The translations under genes and the position numbers were made by a program. 64,000 nucleotides of DNA from the NCBI GenBank assembly GCA_015956445.1, contig WIUZ02000001.1:744001-808000 (forward strand). The letters run 5' to 3'. Shown one piece after another: positions 22,901 through 34,555 of the stretch (the stretch's first letter is position 1; each line of letters starts with the position of its first letter). Under the pieces are notes generated by a model. That model made no database searches. It was given only the letters and a program-made list of their open reading frames with translations, and had not been told where the DNA came from. The DNA is from Thelephora terrestris. Lineage: Eukaryota; Basidiomycota; Agaricomycetes; Thelephorales; Thelephoraceae.

Positions 22901-22989
22901 AGTTATGCTGTTTGCCATTCCAATTAACTCCCTCCTCAGCGCGCGATGCACCATCGAGCGGTCCAACAGCTACATCTCCAAGTCACTGA
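19959..22989 (+). CDS. NLR-B: NB-ARC/TPR protein with N-terminal helical domain
   Basis: Six exons give about 904 residues in register: 19959-20114, 20169-20311, 20371-20509, 20558-20755, 20859-22887 and 22940-22989. A CTAAC branch site precedes exon 5. Residues 1-150 form an alpha-helical domain like the MLKL/HeLo-type cell-death domains found in agaricomycete NLRs (CIELGQTCVEIC, LDRGTKGKG). Five heptads of the type NVVSDTH follow. NB-ARC has P-loop GAGGIGKTS, Walker B region ILFLDNAES and sensor GVTSR. The TPR part follows (EGIQQTKEALAIYERLG; KEKAIDHFEKALRLA). The tail ends TSPSH, as in NLR-A. Proteins of this build are cytosolic receptors that oligomerise on ATP binding and trigger regulated cell death. 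The ligand is unknown. The gene looks intact. Confidence 0.88.
20590..20715 (+). repeat. 21-bp tandem repeat coding for the NLR-B heptad linker
   Basis: About five imperfect 21-base units (CACAACGTTGTTTCGGACACC type) encode heptads such as THNVVSD. NLR-C has one unit fewer (about 26710-26820). NLR-A has a diverged set after its insertion (about 15110-15210). Val/Ile spaced by seven suggests a coiled coil or stacking motif between the death domain and NB-ARC. Confidence 0.8.
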
Positions 22990-23747
22990 CCCTGTTTCCC
23001 GTTCATGGACACAGCATCCTTCTCTATTTCAATCTCTACTCCTTTTTTCTAATCCAACACTCGACTGCACCACCCTACCTCCTGTTCTATGCCTCCCATT
23101 GATCATTCTCCTGTAGCGACAAACTCTGTGTCTCCTGCCTTGTTTTTGTTTTTGTTTTGTCTTATGCGTTTGTCGTGGACCGTCTGTTATTTTCCGGGGT
23201 ATATTCTGTCCGCAATTGTTAACACCAAGTAATCAGCTGAGCTTGATACTGAGTATCTCGTCCAAAGCAAAGCCGGAGCTCCAGTGATAGGGTCAGCGAT
23301 ACAAACGATTGCACGGCATGCGGACAAGAGTTTATATATTGTATGTTACCTGTTTCAAGACTCGAACGAACACTCGCTTTCTTAAGAGTCACCATACACT
23401 CGTTTACGCGCTCGTACGTTGCAAGTTCACAAGGCCCGGGGCGGCAGTATCCTACCCTCGCTCAAGCTCAAATGGTCATTTGTGTTGAACAAAGTGCCCG
23501 GATACAATCGACTGCAGGAAGTAAGGATGAACTGATCAGAATGGTGGCGTGACCTGAGAAATGAAGGGTTCCAAATAAACGCGAAGCCAACGAAAACCGA
23601 CAAAACAGAATCCGAAGATGTGTTAGAGAGAGGACCGATCCATGTGTGATGCAATTAATCGGGCGAAGGGGTCATGGACAAAAATCAACGAGAACAGACA
23701 GTATCAAAATCCTAAAAGCCACACGCACGACTCGGGATATTCTCACA
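22990..23747. other. Spacer between NLR-B and striatin fragment B
   Basis: Convergent 3' regions. The sequence is similar to 29066-29884 between NLR-C and striatin, so it belongs to the duplicated unit. No gene is visible. Confidence 0.5.
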
Positions 23748-25110
23748 CTACGAGGACGAGTAGAGCTTAATAATGCCATCAGCCCCCGCGCTCGCAACGA
23801 ACGGCAGCGATTGGTGGAATTCGACCGCGAGCACTCCCTCCCTCGCCTTCTCCCTGTGCACGTTGATATCATGGACGCAGGCCTTTGACCCAAGAATGAC
23901 CCAGAATCGCACAGAACCGTCGTGTCCACCAGAGACTAGCGTGAACCCAGCAGGATCGATCGAGAGACAAGTCACGCCCTCCAGGCGGGCCAACATCGAG
24001 TGAGTACATTGACCTAAGATCCTGGAGTGAGTGCTAATGGTCAGCCGACCGCGAGGGAACCCACAGGTGGAGATGTCAAAGATCCTGATGTACTTGTCTT
24101 CGTGCCCAGTTACAAGCAAGGGCATCATCAAATGGGACGCCAAAGCGTTAATCTGCGTTGACACTCCTTCATCTGAAAGGAAAGCTTGAGCACACCCCCA
24201 GCCCCCCGATTTTGAAACACCTACCGGCAACAATTTCTGGTTGCAACTTCATCTCCTCCTTCCCAGTTTCAATGTCGAAGATCTTGACGGTCATGTTCTG
24301 GTATGCGACCGCAACCTTGTTTAGATCCATTTTTAACGCTTCCACCACGGTCACTCCAGGGGCATCTTCGTTGTTGCCTTCGACCTTGATCACTTCTCCG
24401 TGGTCGTTCAATCCGTTATAGGACCATGAAAGTTTCAGATTACCGCCTGCCGCGGTGATCTCCCAGACCTTCACAGTTCCTTCCGCACCACAGCTGATCA
24501 GTGTGTTATCGTCGCGAACAAGCGCCAAGTCCCACACGTCGTAAGTGTCCAATGAGTTCACCGGCGGCTCGAGACCCATCATGAGGCGCATAGGTCGTGT
24601 GACGGTGGTGGGAGCGATCGGATCCGTATTAGGATTCCAGCGAGGCCGAGATCAGGTCGTGTCTTGACGGGATATGAATCGACTCTGTGATGCCTGCGGA
24701 ATGGCCGCGCAGTGCTACCTGGGGTTCAATTTCTACCGTTGAGCGAGACCTGTGATAGGGCGAGATCAGCTCTGAGGCCGAGGGCTCGTCAGGGGCAGGC
24801 GATCAACTCACGCCGAGGAAGCGAGAGTTGCGACGTCCATTCTCCACAGCTTGATTGTGTTGTCGTCACTACCACTAGCAAGGCAAAGTTTGCTGGTGTG
24901 GAAATCAAAGATACGGATGGCATCCAGGTGGCTGAAAAAATTATGAACACCCATACGGCCGAACAATGAGGAACGCCGTACTTTCGCAGTGTCCGCTTAG
25001 GTTTCCGAAGTTTGGCACCATCGGCTTCCGTCCCCTCCCCGAGACCAGTAGTCATCTCCCTCACCTTCCTTTCAACGCCCTTCCCACCACTAAGCTCACT
25101 AATTGATCCT
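23748..25110 (-). pseudogene. Striatin 3' fragment B (WD40 part only)
   Basis: The minus strand matches the WD40 half of striatin. The last repeats are intact and end in the same IIKLYSSS as the full gene, with its stop at 23748. The repeats around [20 protein letters not shown] are also well kept (24169-24591). The repeat just upstream (about 24600-24740) has stops and a changed frame, and the N-terminal half of striatin is absent. Similarity ends near 25110, where block X begins. A short WD40 peptide could still be made from the intact part, but no start or promoter is evident. Confidence 0.85.
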
Positions 25111-25500
25111 CTCGTGATCTCAATCAAACCTTCATCCTTCGCACTCATTCGGCCCGAATACATCTTCAGCAGGGAAAGTAAGGTGCCTGTGCTTGCCCTT
25201 GTCATCCTCGGGGCCGAAAGCCTGGAATCCGGAGAAGGAATAGTTGACACATGTGCATTCGTGTGGATTCCTGCCTTCACAGAGGTTCGGGACGCTCTGA
25301 CGTTGCTGTCCATGGCGCGTGACGCGGACGCGTTGGACACGTCGTGATATTTACCCCTGGGAATTCCGGGGCCCAGGAGTGCACCGAGTGGATCATGTCG
25401 TCGAGTCTCGAGCCCCGGACAACGACTTTGTGAATGCCATCGCTGATCCTGAACGCCGAGATCATAAGCACCTGCATGCATCAGGATCCAACGAGCACAA
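25111..25500. repeat. Unit-border block X, copy 2
   Basis: Second copy of the block at 19010-19450. It lies between striatin fragment B and the upstream region of NLR-C. Its left limit marks one end of the duplicated unit. The origin is unknown. Confidence 0.6.
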
Positions 25501-26080
25501 TACGAGAATATATACGAGTCGCATACCTTCGGTAGAATTAACTAGCCCCATCGATATTCTTATTCCGAACCTCCCAGATTCTGAAATCGCGGCTGAATTC
25601 CAGAGTGTGGGTGGAATCAAACATCGGAACGGAGTTGGCCGGGCATGAACCGGTGACGATCATGCAGTTACACTGGCAGCTAGTCACAGTCTTCCTCATC
25701 CAAGATGGAGGGATAACTCAGTTGACACTCTTCGTCAATCCTTTCCAGGCCCGTCTTCTTCCTTGCAACTATGCTCAAATGGTCCCCGTTTGAAATGCGA
25801 GAGCGCATTCCACCGATGGCCGGCCCCAAAGCAAAGCATCCGGCACGGCTGATTAGAGACTGGTGAAGTTGTGCAGGGAACAAATGCTTTCGTGATACGT
25901 ATCCGACGATACTGTGCTTAGCCTGGGTCCGAAAGCAGCGTTACCCAAGCAGTCCGACGTATGATAAGCGCTTGCACGAGGCAAGCCACGAGAGCATCAC
26001 CGCCCATCTACGAGTTGGGGCTGTGTAGGGTTCTTCCTTCTTTCCGTACCACCTTCTCGCAACTACATCCACCCTCGACG
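25501..26080. other. Upstream region of NLR-C
   Basis: Non-coding and similar to 19451-19958. An upstream in-frame ATG exists at 25961, but the start at 26081 matches NLR-A and NLR-B (context CGACGATGGC in all three). Confidence 0.5.
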
Positions 26081-29065
26081 ATGGCCACAGACTCTCCAAA
26101 ACCGAAAGAATGGGACGGTGCTGTGTCGACGGTGGACCTGTTCATCGAAGTTTTCAATCTTGCGAAGGAGCTCTCGAGCGTCACACCCGCCAGAGCCGTT
26201 TTTGGCTCGGTCGCCGTGATCCTGACGACGATTAAAGTGTGTTTCTTCCTCTTCCATGCGGCGGCGAGCTTACGCCTCGTCTTCGTCCAGGTATCCCTCG
26301 CCAACCGGCAGGACTGTATTGAGCTCGGGCAGACCTGCGTCGAGATCTGTTGTGTCCTGGACAGAGGAACGAAGGGGAAAGGAGCTGAGCACCTCAATCA
26401 GCTTGTGCGGGATGCGATAAACCGGGCGCGAACGTGGGTTGAGCCAACAGTGCACAGAGTGGATAGCTGACAGATGATGCTTCCTATCTCAGAACTGTGG
26501 CGGAGATCGAGCGGAATGTCCAGAAGCAGAGCAAGCGCAATGCAGCCTCTCGCCTTTTCCACGCGAAGAATGATAAAGACAAGATCGCGGGCTGGGCATC
26601 GGACCTCAACAAGATCCTCCAGATCTTCAACGTACGTTCTCTCACTCCTCCGCTTGCGTCGCTGACCCCCAGTTTCCAGACTGAACTTGCGATCGATACC
26701 AATGTCACCGCTTCCAACACCCACAACATTGTTTCGGAAACCCACAACGTCGTTTCCGGCACCCAAAACATTGTTTCAGAAACTCAAAATATGGTATCCG
26801 ACCTTCATCGTGCTGCGTTCAAACCTCAAGGAGCGTCCGATGGTCAGGTTCCACCGGTAAGCAACTGTTATGTTATGTTGGTCACTAGCTAATATACCCT
26901 CAAAATTACCTAGACTCACACCAGGTTTATAATTCCGATTTCACTCCCAGTGTACTAGGTGTCTTACGTTTGCATCCAGTGTAAGCGGAGAATCCCCCCC
27001 GCAACCTCCGAGGGCCTGTTTTGGACGCGATGAACTAATTGAAGAAGTCGTCGGTCTCGCCGAAAACCTCAAACCGATCGCGCTCATAGGTGCTGGAGGG
27101 ATTGGCAAGACGTCCATCGCGTTGAAGGTCCTCCATCACGATCGGATCAAGAAACGGTTTGGCGATAACCGTCGATTTATTCGCTGCGACAAGTTCCCGG
27201 TGTCACTTCCTCACTTTCTCAATCGACTCTCGAAGGTCATCGGCGCAGGGATCGAAAACCCTGAGGATCTGACTTCCCTACAATCATTTCTGTCATCGAA
27301 GGACATGATACTGGTCCTCGACAATGCCGAGTCTATCCTTGACCCGCAGGGAACGGACGCGCGGGAAATATACGCAGCGGTGCAGGAGTTGAGTCGGTTC
27401 AGCAACATCTGCCTTGGCATTACCTCCCGCATCACCACCGTCCCCCCACACTTCAAGCGTCCGATGATCTCCACGTTATCCCCAGAGGCGGCGTGCGACA
27501 TCTTCTACAGCATCTACGGGGACGGTGGACGGTCCGAGGTGATCAGTGACCTCATCAGACAGCTAGACTTCCATGCGCTTTCGATCACGCTGCTCGCTAC
27601 CACCGCGTCTCACAACACATGGGATCACACCCGATTGGCCAAGGAGTGGAACGTACAGCGGGCGCAGGTGCTCCAGACGGATTACAATGAGAGCCTTGCA
27701 GCGACCATTGAACTCTCCCTTGCTTCGCCAACATTCCGCAACCTCGGCCCCCATGCGCGTGACCTCCTCGGAGTCATCGCTTTCCTCCCGCAAGGCATTG
27801 ACGAGAAAAACCTGGACTGGCTGTTTCCCACCATCCCTAATCGGAAGAACATATTCAACAAATTCTGCATTCTTTCTTTGACATCCCGAAGCAACAACTT
27901 CATCACCATGTTGGCGCCGATCAGGGACCATCTTCGACCCCGAGACCCAAAACTATCCCCTCTCCTCTGTGCAACCAAGGATTGCTACTTCAGCAGGTTG
28001 TCAGTCTTTGTTAGTCCCGGGTGGCCTGGTTTTGAAGAAGCACGATGGGTTGTATCAGAGGACGTGAATGCTGAGCACCTGCTCGAAGTCTTCACATCCA
28101 TCGACACGAACTCGGAAGTTGTTTGGGACGCCTTTGCTGGCTTCATGCGGCGTCTGTATTGGCACAAACCCCGGCATACCGTGCTTGGGCCAAGAGTCGA
28201 AGGGCTTGTGGACGACCATCACTCCAAACCGAGATGTCTGATTTGGCTCGCGAAATTGTCTTACACACTTGGGAATTATTCGGAACAAAAGCAGCTTCTT
28301 TCTCAGGCCCTAAAGCTCACGAGGGAACGGGAGAATGACTCTCAGGTTGCTGAAACGTTGATCCTCCTGTCCGGTGCAAACGAGGCACTAGGCCTCCACG
28401 ACGAAGGAATACAACAAATGAAGGAAGCGTTGGCGATTTACGAACGGTTCAGTATCACAATCGAGCAAGCAAGTTGTTGGAAAGGCCTTTCCCGATTGTT
28501 CCGTTTTGAGGGACGACTCGACGAGGCAGAGAAAGCGGGATTACACGCGATTGAACTCCTCCCGGAGAAAGGAGAAGAATTCAAGCTCTGTCAAACTCAT
28601 CAAAGTCTCGGTGCAATATATGGTGACAAGAGGGAGAAGGAGAAGGCGATTTGCCATTTCAAGAAAGCCCTTGGAATCGCGTCCTCCTCCGGATGGCTCG
28701 GTCAATTATTTTCGATTCATTATGCCCTCGCATTTTTCTTCGCACGTCAAGACGAATTGGACAAAGCACATTCTCACATCGATCAAGCCAAGTCGCACGC
28801 AGCTGACAACCCACTCCGCCTCGGTCGCGCAATGGATGGGAAGGCTCAGATTTGGTATCGACAAAGCCAGCTCGAAGATGCACTCACTGAAGCTTCGGGT
28901 GCGCTTGAGATCTTTGAGAAGCTTGGGGCATCGACAAGTACAGTGTGCTGCAAAGATCTTCTGAAGAATATAGAGCGAGCAATTGCTGGTGAGCCTCTGG
29001 AATTTATACTGTTCCTTATTACAATTAACCCTCCTTCTCAGCGCGCGATGCACCATCCAGCGGTT
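26081..29065 (+). CDS. NLR-C: NB-ARC/TPR protein with N-terminal helical domain
   Basis: This copy has the same six-exon layout as NLR-B and is closer to it than either is to NLR-A. It starts MATDSPKPKEWDG. The helical domain has CIELGQTCVEIC and LDRGTKGKG. The linker has four heptads, one fewer than NLR-B. NB-ARC has P-loop GAGGIGKTS, Walker B region ILVLDNAES and sensor GITSR. TPRs include EGRLDEAEKAGLHAI and KEKAICHFKKALGIA. The last intron (GTGAGC..CTCAG) joins to a short exon, and the protein ends APSSG with its stop at 29065. The C-terminus is thus shorter than the TSPSH end of A and B. The gene looks intact. It converges on the complete striatin gene 820 bases away. Confidence 0.88.
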
Positions 29066-29884
29066 AACATTCAGGCCCAGGACGTCCAACGGCTACGTCT
29101 CTAGATTACTGACCCCATTTCCCGTTCTGGACACTATCCTTCTGTATTTGAATCTTTACTACTTCTTCCTGATGCATTACTCGACTGCGCCAGCCTACCT
29201 CTTGTTCCACGCCTCCCGTTGATCATTCCACTGTAGCAACAAACTCTGCATCTCCCACCGTGTTTTTTTTGTTCATTTTTGTTTTATGCGTTGATCGTGG
29301 ACGGTCTGCTGTTTTCCGAGGTGTATTCTGTCCGTGATCGTTAACACCAAGCAATCAGCTAATCTTGACACTGGGTATCTCGTCCGAAGCGAAGCCTGGG
29401 TTCCAGTGATGGGGTCGACGGGGCCACAAAAGCGACTGCATGTCATGCGGACGAGAATTTGTATTGTTCTCTATTTCAAGCCTCGAACGAAGACGTGCTT
29501 CCTTACGATTTTCAGACACACGTTTCCACGCTTGTATGTTGCAAGCCCACAAGGTTTGGGGCGGCGTTGTCCCACCCTCGCTCAAGCTCAAGCACTCATC
29601 TGTGTTGAACGGACAAAGTGGCAGGATCCAATCGATTGCGGGAAATAAGGATGAACTGATCAGAATGGTGGCGTGACTCGATCGAGAAATAAGGGTTCCT
29701 AATAAACGCGAAGCCAGCGAAAACCGACAAAACAGAATCCGAAGATGTGTTGGAGAGAGGACCGATCCATGTGTGATGCAATTAATCGGGCGAAGGGGTC
29801 ATGAACAAAAATCAACGAGAACAGACAGTATCAAAATCCTAAAAGCCACACGCACAACTCGGGATATTCTCACACTATCGACGA
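29066..29884. other. Spacer between NLR-C and striatin
   Basis: Convergent 3' untranslated regions, homologous to 22990-23747. No gene is visible. Confidence 0.5.
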
Positions 29885-32695
29885 CTACGAGGACGAGTAG
29901 AGCTTAATAATGCCATCAGCACCCGCGCTCGCAACGAACGGCAGAGATTGGTGGAACTCCACCGCGAGCACTCCCTCCCTCGCCTTCTCCCTGTGCACGT
30001 TGATATCCTGCACGCAGGCCTTTGACCCGAGAATATCCCAAAATCGCACAGAACCGTCGTGTCCGCCGGAGACTAGCGCGAACCCAGCAGGATCGATCGA
30101 GAGACAAGTCACGCCATCCAGGTGGGCCAACATCGAGTGAGTGCATTGACCTAAAACCCCGGAATGAGTAGAAGTAATCAACCGATCTCGAGGGGACCCA
30201 CAGGTGGAGATGTCAAAGATCCTGATGTACTTGTCTTCGTGCCCAGTTACAAGCAGGGGCATCGTAGGATGGGACGCCAAAGCGTTAATCTGCGTTGAAA
30301 CTCCCTCATCTGAAAGGGAAACATGAGCACATCCCCAGGCCCCCGATTTTTGAAACGCCCACCTGCAACAATTTCCGGTTGCAACTTCATCTCCTCCTTC
30401 CCAGTCTCGATATCGAAGATCTTGACGGTCGTGTTCTGATATGCGACCGCAACCTTCTTCAGATCCATCTTCACCGCTTCCACCACGGTTGCTCCAGGGG
30501 TATCTTCATCGTCGCCTTCGACCTTGATCTCTTCTCCGTGGTCGTTCAATCCGTTATAGGACCATGACAGTTTCAGGATACCGCCTGCCGCGGTGATCTC
30601 CCAGACCTTCACAGTTCCTTCCGCACCACAGCTGATCAGTGTGTTATCGTCGCGGACAAGCGCCAAGTCCCACACGGCGTCAGTGTGTCCGATGAGTTCA
30701 CCGGTGGCTCGAGATCCATCGTATGGCGCATAGGTCGTGTGTGACGGTGGGGGGAGCGACCAAATCCGTATCGAGGAATCCAGCGAGGCAGAGATCAAGG
30801 CGTGCCTTGAAGGGATATGGATCAACTTCGTGATACCTGCGGAATGGCCGCGCAGTGTTAACTGGGGTTCAACTTCTACAGTTGAGCGAGACCTGCGATA
30901 GGACGAAATTAGCTTCGAAGAATCGTCGGGGATAGGCGATCGACTCACGCTGAGGAAGCGAGAGTCGCGACGTCCATTCTCCACAGCTTGATTGTGTTGT
31001 CATCGCTACCACTAGCAAGGCAAAGTTCGCTTGGGTGGAAGGCGATCGTCCGAATGGCATCCAGGTGGCTAGAAAATTTGTGAATGCCCATACGGCCGAA
31101 AAGTGAGGAACGCCGTACTTTCGCAGTGTCCGCTTTGGTTTCCAAAGTTTGGCACCATCGGCTTCCGCCCCCTCCCCGAAACCAGTAGTCGCTTCCTCTT
31201 CGTCCTCCTCATCAACATCCTTCCCACCATCAAGCTCATCGACTGGCCCTCCGCGCTCCCATGAAGCAACTCCGCCCATCAACGATGGAGGTTGGCCCGT
31301 ACGTTCCAGTCTTTCGCGTTCAGCAGCTTCGTGGGACATTCTTAATTGTTCCTTCCACTCTCCGGCGTCATCGGGCCTAAAGATCGCAGTAAGCTGCCGA
31401 GGTTCGATATCCGTATCGTGGTTCCTCTCTAAGCTCTGCGACTGCAATTGTGGAGGAAGTTGCTGTTGTTGGGGTTGGGTTTGCGTAACCTGGCTCGATT
31501 GTTCTTGTTGCGGCTGAGACCCTGAGTGACCGGTAGAGTGCTGCTGCTGCGTTTGTTGTGACTGCGAGACGTTGCGGTCGAGGGCAGTGATCTGGCTCCC
31601 CTGCACGGAAGGAGGAGCAGAACCCATATTCATCATTTGAGGGAATTCTTTGGGAAGATCTGGCATCGCTTTTCTTGGGCGCCCATTGTAAGCGATCTGA
31701 TCAAACGAAGGAACGTTGGGGAGTGAAAGAGGGAGGGAGGGATTGCTCAAGAGTGGTCGATTCGGCAGAGGGTTCATTGCTTGAGGAGAGGTCAAGTACG
31801 AAACCTCTTGCAAACACCTTGGCGAATGTGAGCGAAGAAGAACGGTGAACATAAACAATCTAGACGCACTGTTTCAGGTACTCTCGGCTTCGAGCCCTAC
31901 TCTTCGGATCACGACCGGGAGGTGGCTTGCTGATGAGGTTCGCGGCATGCGGGCCATTTGTTAGCTGCATACCAGCCCAAGTGTGCGGTCTACTGCTTGG
32001 GTTTGACGGTGGGTTCCCGTTCGGCTGACCTCCTGGTATCCGTTCTTGGGGTAGAGCGGAGTCTAGCCGGCGAAAATCAGCGATCACGACTATGAGATAC
32101 GAATGTCCGACAAACCTTCGCTTCGCGGGGAGCTCCCACCGCTGCCTTCCTTCTCTTCCTTCTGGCTGTGCGAGACACCGGATTTCGTCGTTTGGACGCC
32201 TTGAGAGGTCGATTGGGTCAATTGTTTCGACCTAAGATAGTAAAGACACGTCAGAAGATGTGATGGATGCAGGAATGGCCACGATTTTGACGTACCGCTC
32301 GACACGAAGCGCGTACTCCAACATTTTGATACGGCGCATAAGGTCTAGCTTGACATTCTCAAAAGATCGTCGTTCTCCTTCCAGGAGCGCAATCCGAGCC
32401 TGCACCGGAAATTTAGAGATTGGGCGCTAGGGTAAAGGTGGTCGGACGAGCGACGTACCCTCATCTCGGCGCGTTCAATTTCCCATTCATTGCGGTCGCG
32501 TTCGTATCTCCGCCATTCGGTCTGGAGGAAGTGGAGGACAGAGGAGAGGGTGAAGTCTTGACCGCTTTGCGGAGGCGGGAGCAAATCACCCTGTTGTTGC
32601 AGTTGCTGCTGCTGCTGCTGTTGCTGTTGCTGTTGAACCTGCTGTTGCTGGCCCTGGGTTTGCTGTTGCCTAGGGACCTGTAGAGGACCGAGCAT
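29885..32695 (-). CDS. Striatin (STRIPAK scaffold, PP2A B''' subunit)
   Basis: The N-terminal exon starts [12 protein letters not shown] with a poly-Gln run, then the striatin signature [20 protein letters not shown]. The next exon is a coiled coil ([20 protein letters not shown], then [12 protein letters not shown]). [20 protein letters not shown] follows across an intron. At least five WD40 repeats lead to the end IIKLYSSS ([48 protein letters not shown]). There are about eight exons. Striatins (PRO11, Far8) scaffold the STRIPAK phosphatase-kinase complex, which in fungi controls cell fusion, septation and fruiting. The gene lies head-on to NLR-C. Its 3' half is the source of the two broken copies to the left. 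This is the only complete copy in the window. Confidence 0.93.
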
Positions 32696-32982
32696 TTTGC
32701 GGTTGACGGTCGGCGTCGGTGTCGCGATGGTGGTGGTGGTGTTGGTCGTGGGCGTGTACTTGCAGCTTGATGGCTTAGGTCACCACTTAATTTTGCGGCT
32801 GGCCACTCGACGTCAGCGCCGTGGCAAATGGGTCTTTGACCACAACTCTCATATCCGTTCTTTGAAAAATTTCTGCAAAGGATTTCTTCGTACTCTAAAA
32901 ACAAACAGAAAATACACCAAGTACTCCCCCCGGAAGCACGGGACTAGAGATCGGGAACGGTGCTGAGGTCGTTGTCGGATTC

Positions 32983-33417
32983 TCACTTCTTGCCAGACCT
33001 GTGGAAAAAGAAAGACCACCGGTTCAGTTAGGGAGATTCGAGGGCATTGAAAGTGCGGTTCTGCACACTTCTTGAGTCCAGCTCCCAACTGGCCGCCTGA
33101 AAGTGTATCCGTTTAGATGTAATCGAGGAGACGGCGAGATGTGAATACGAACCCTTCGCTAGAGAGACCGCAGAAACTCAGTCCCTTCATCACCGCAAGC
33201 GTAAGAAACACTAGTGCTCACCTCTTTCCTTCGCTTGGGCAAGGGCCAGTGCGTCAGCCTTCTGCTTTTCCTTGAGGGCCTTGTCATCCTCGTCCTCCTC
33301 TTTCTTTGCTTTCTTTGGAGCCTGAACGATGTCCAGATGACTTATCGACACGATCCACGACTACGCGGGAGACGCACCTTGAGGGGCTTCATCTTTCCTC
33401 CTTGCCTGTTGGACATG
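32983..33417 (-). CDS. TMA7: TMA7, translation machinery-associated protein 7
   Basis: Four small exons give 60 residues, close to the usual 64: 33417-33379, 33321-33222, 33096-33069 and 32998-32983. The protein starts MSNRQGGKMKPLK, continues APKKAKKEEDEDDKALKEKQ and ends GAGLKKSGKK. These are the conserved ends of this ribosome-associated family. All introns are GT..AG and the phases agree. The last exon has only 16 coding bases and would be missed by frame-based searches. The gene is transcribed in the same direction as striatin, 290 bases upstream of it. Confidence 0.9.
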
Positions 33418-34555
33418 GTCGTCGTGGATGACCGAAATCTATGTGATCCAAATCTTTGCGGAACACGCACAACCAGTCACATGCTCGCCTAATTGCAGCT
33501 TGCCACTGCCAGTGCCAGGCTTGAAACCTCCAAGCTCTAACCCTGTTCCATCCTCTCTTAATCTCAAATTCACGGCCAATCGGACTGCAGCAAACCTCAC
33601 ATGGGGCATATGGTGGACTGTAATCATATCTAAAATGAAAGGAACGATGGCTTCACGTCACCTTCCAGGCTTCTCACCCGCAGTCATGGCTTCCAAAAAA
33701 AAAAGACCCGGTCGTCGTGTTCGTTTCGTCTCTGTGCCCAGATGAACCTGCAGGTGCGTTTCGTTTCTTCACAGATTTTGGGATCTAATCGATCTTCTGC
33801 ACCACTGGGGATCCCCTCTTCCTCCAATCACCTGTGGGAAGTATTCGATAACGCTTATCCATCGAAACGCGCAGTTATTTGCTCAACGTTAGGCACCTTC
33901 TAGAGGCGCATCTTCTCGCGTTACCTCTTCCTGCGGAAATCCCGCCTGAGTCATTGTATGCACCCGAGGCGATGGCATCTCGTACCCCACGTTGATAACA
34001 TCACTTGGAAGGCCCACACAGCCAATAATGTGTCTCGACCCAGAAGAGGCGACATGAAGGAGAGGAAACCACTTAGCCTCTAGTGTTGCGGGCACTACTA
34101 ACCCAATGTCCTGTACGAGGCAGATTGCAGATCGCCTTTGAACAGGATTCCGGCACAGATCCTGGAGAGACGATTTCAAGGGCAGTTTCCCGTTGTACAG
34201 AAAATGGCTGATGCGAGGAAGCATACACATAGGGATGCGCGAATCCCCAGACTCAGCCACGAGATATAATCTAAACTCATCGCAATTCGTCGAGATGTCT
34301 CTAGTATACAGTCGTCAGAATAAAAAAACATAAGGCTACAGATCGTCGTGGGCTGGGGTAGAAACAGAGGGGGGGAGAGAAAACAGTGCGGTGGTATACA
34401 GGCAGCATGTCAAGCGACGAAAGATGAACAAAGCCAGATGGAAAGGAGAAAGCAGAGAAAGCAAATCGAGGGTCAAAGGGGGTTTGTAGAAGGTCGAATG
34501 TCCAAGCCGAAAGGAAAACCGAAAAAAACTGTAGTCTGGTCAGGCAACGGGCGAC
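33418..34555. other. Spacer between TMA7 and the phosphodiesterase gene
   Basis: About 1.1 kb without a recognised gene. A minus-strand frame of 123 codons (33889-34260) starts MAESGDSRIP, but it has no domain and no splice context I can trust. TMA7's promoter should lie at the left edge. Confidence 0.35.

Noticed and set aside
25961-26080. Upstream in-frame ATG of NLR-C as the start
   Set aside because: The two other copies start at the ATG equivalent to 26081 in the same CGACGATGGC context, and the upstream part is not conserved as protein.
33889-34260. Minus-strand open frame of 123 codons
   Set aside because: No domain, no paralogue and no convincing splice sites; it lies in a spacer between two well-defined genes.
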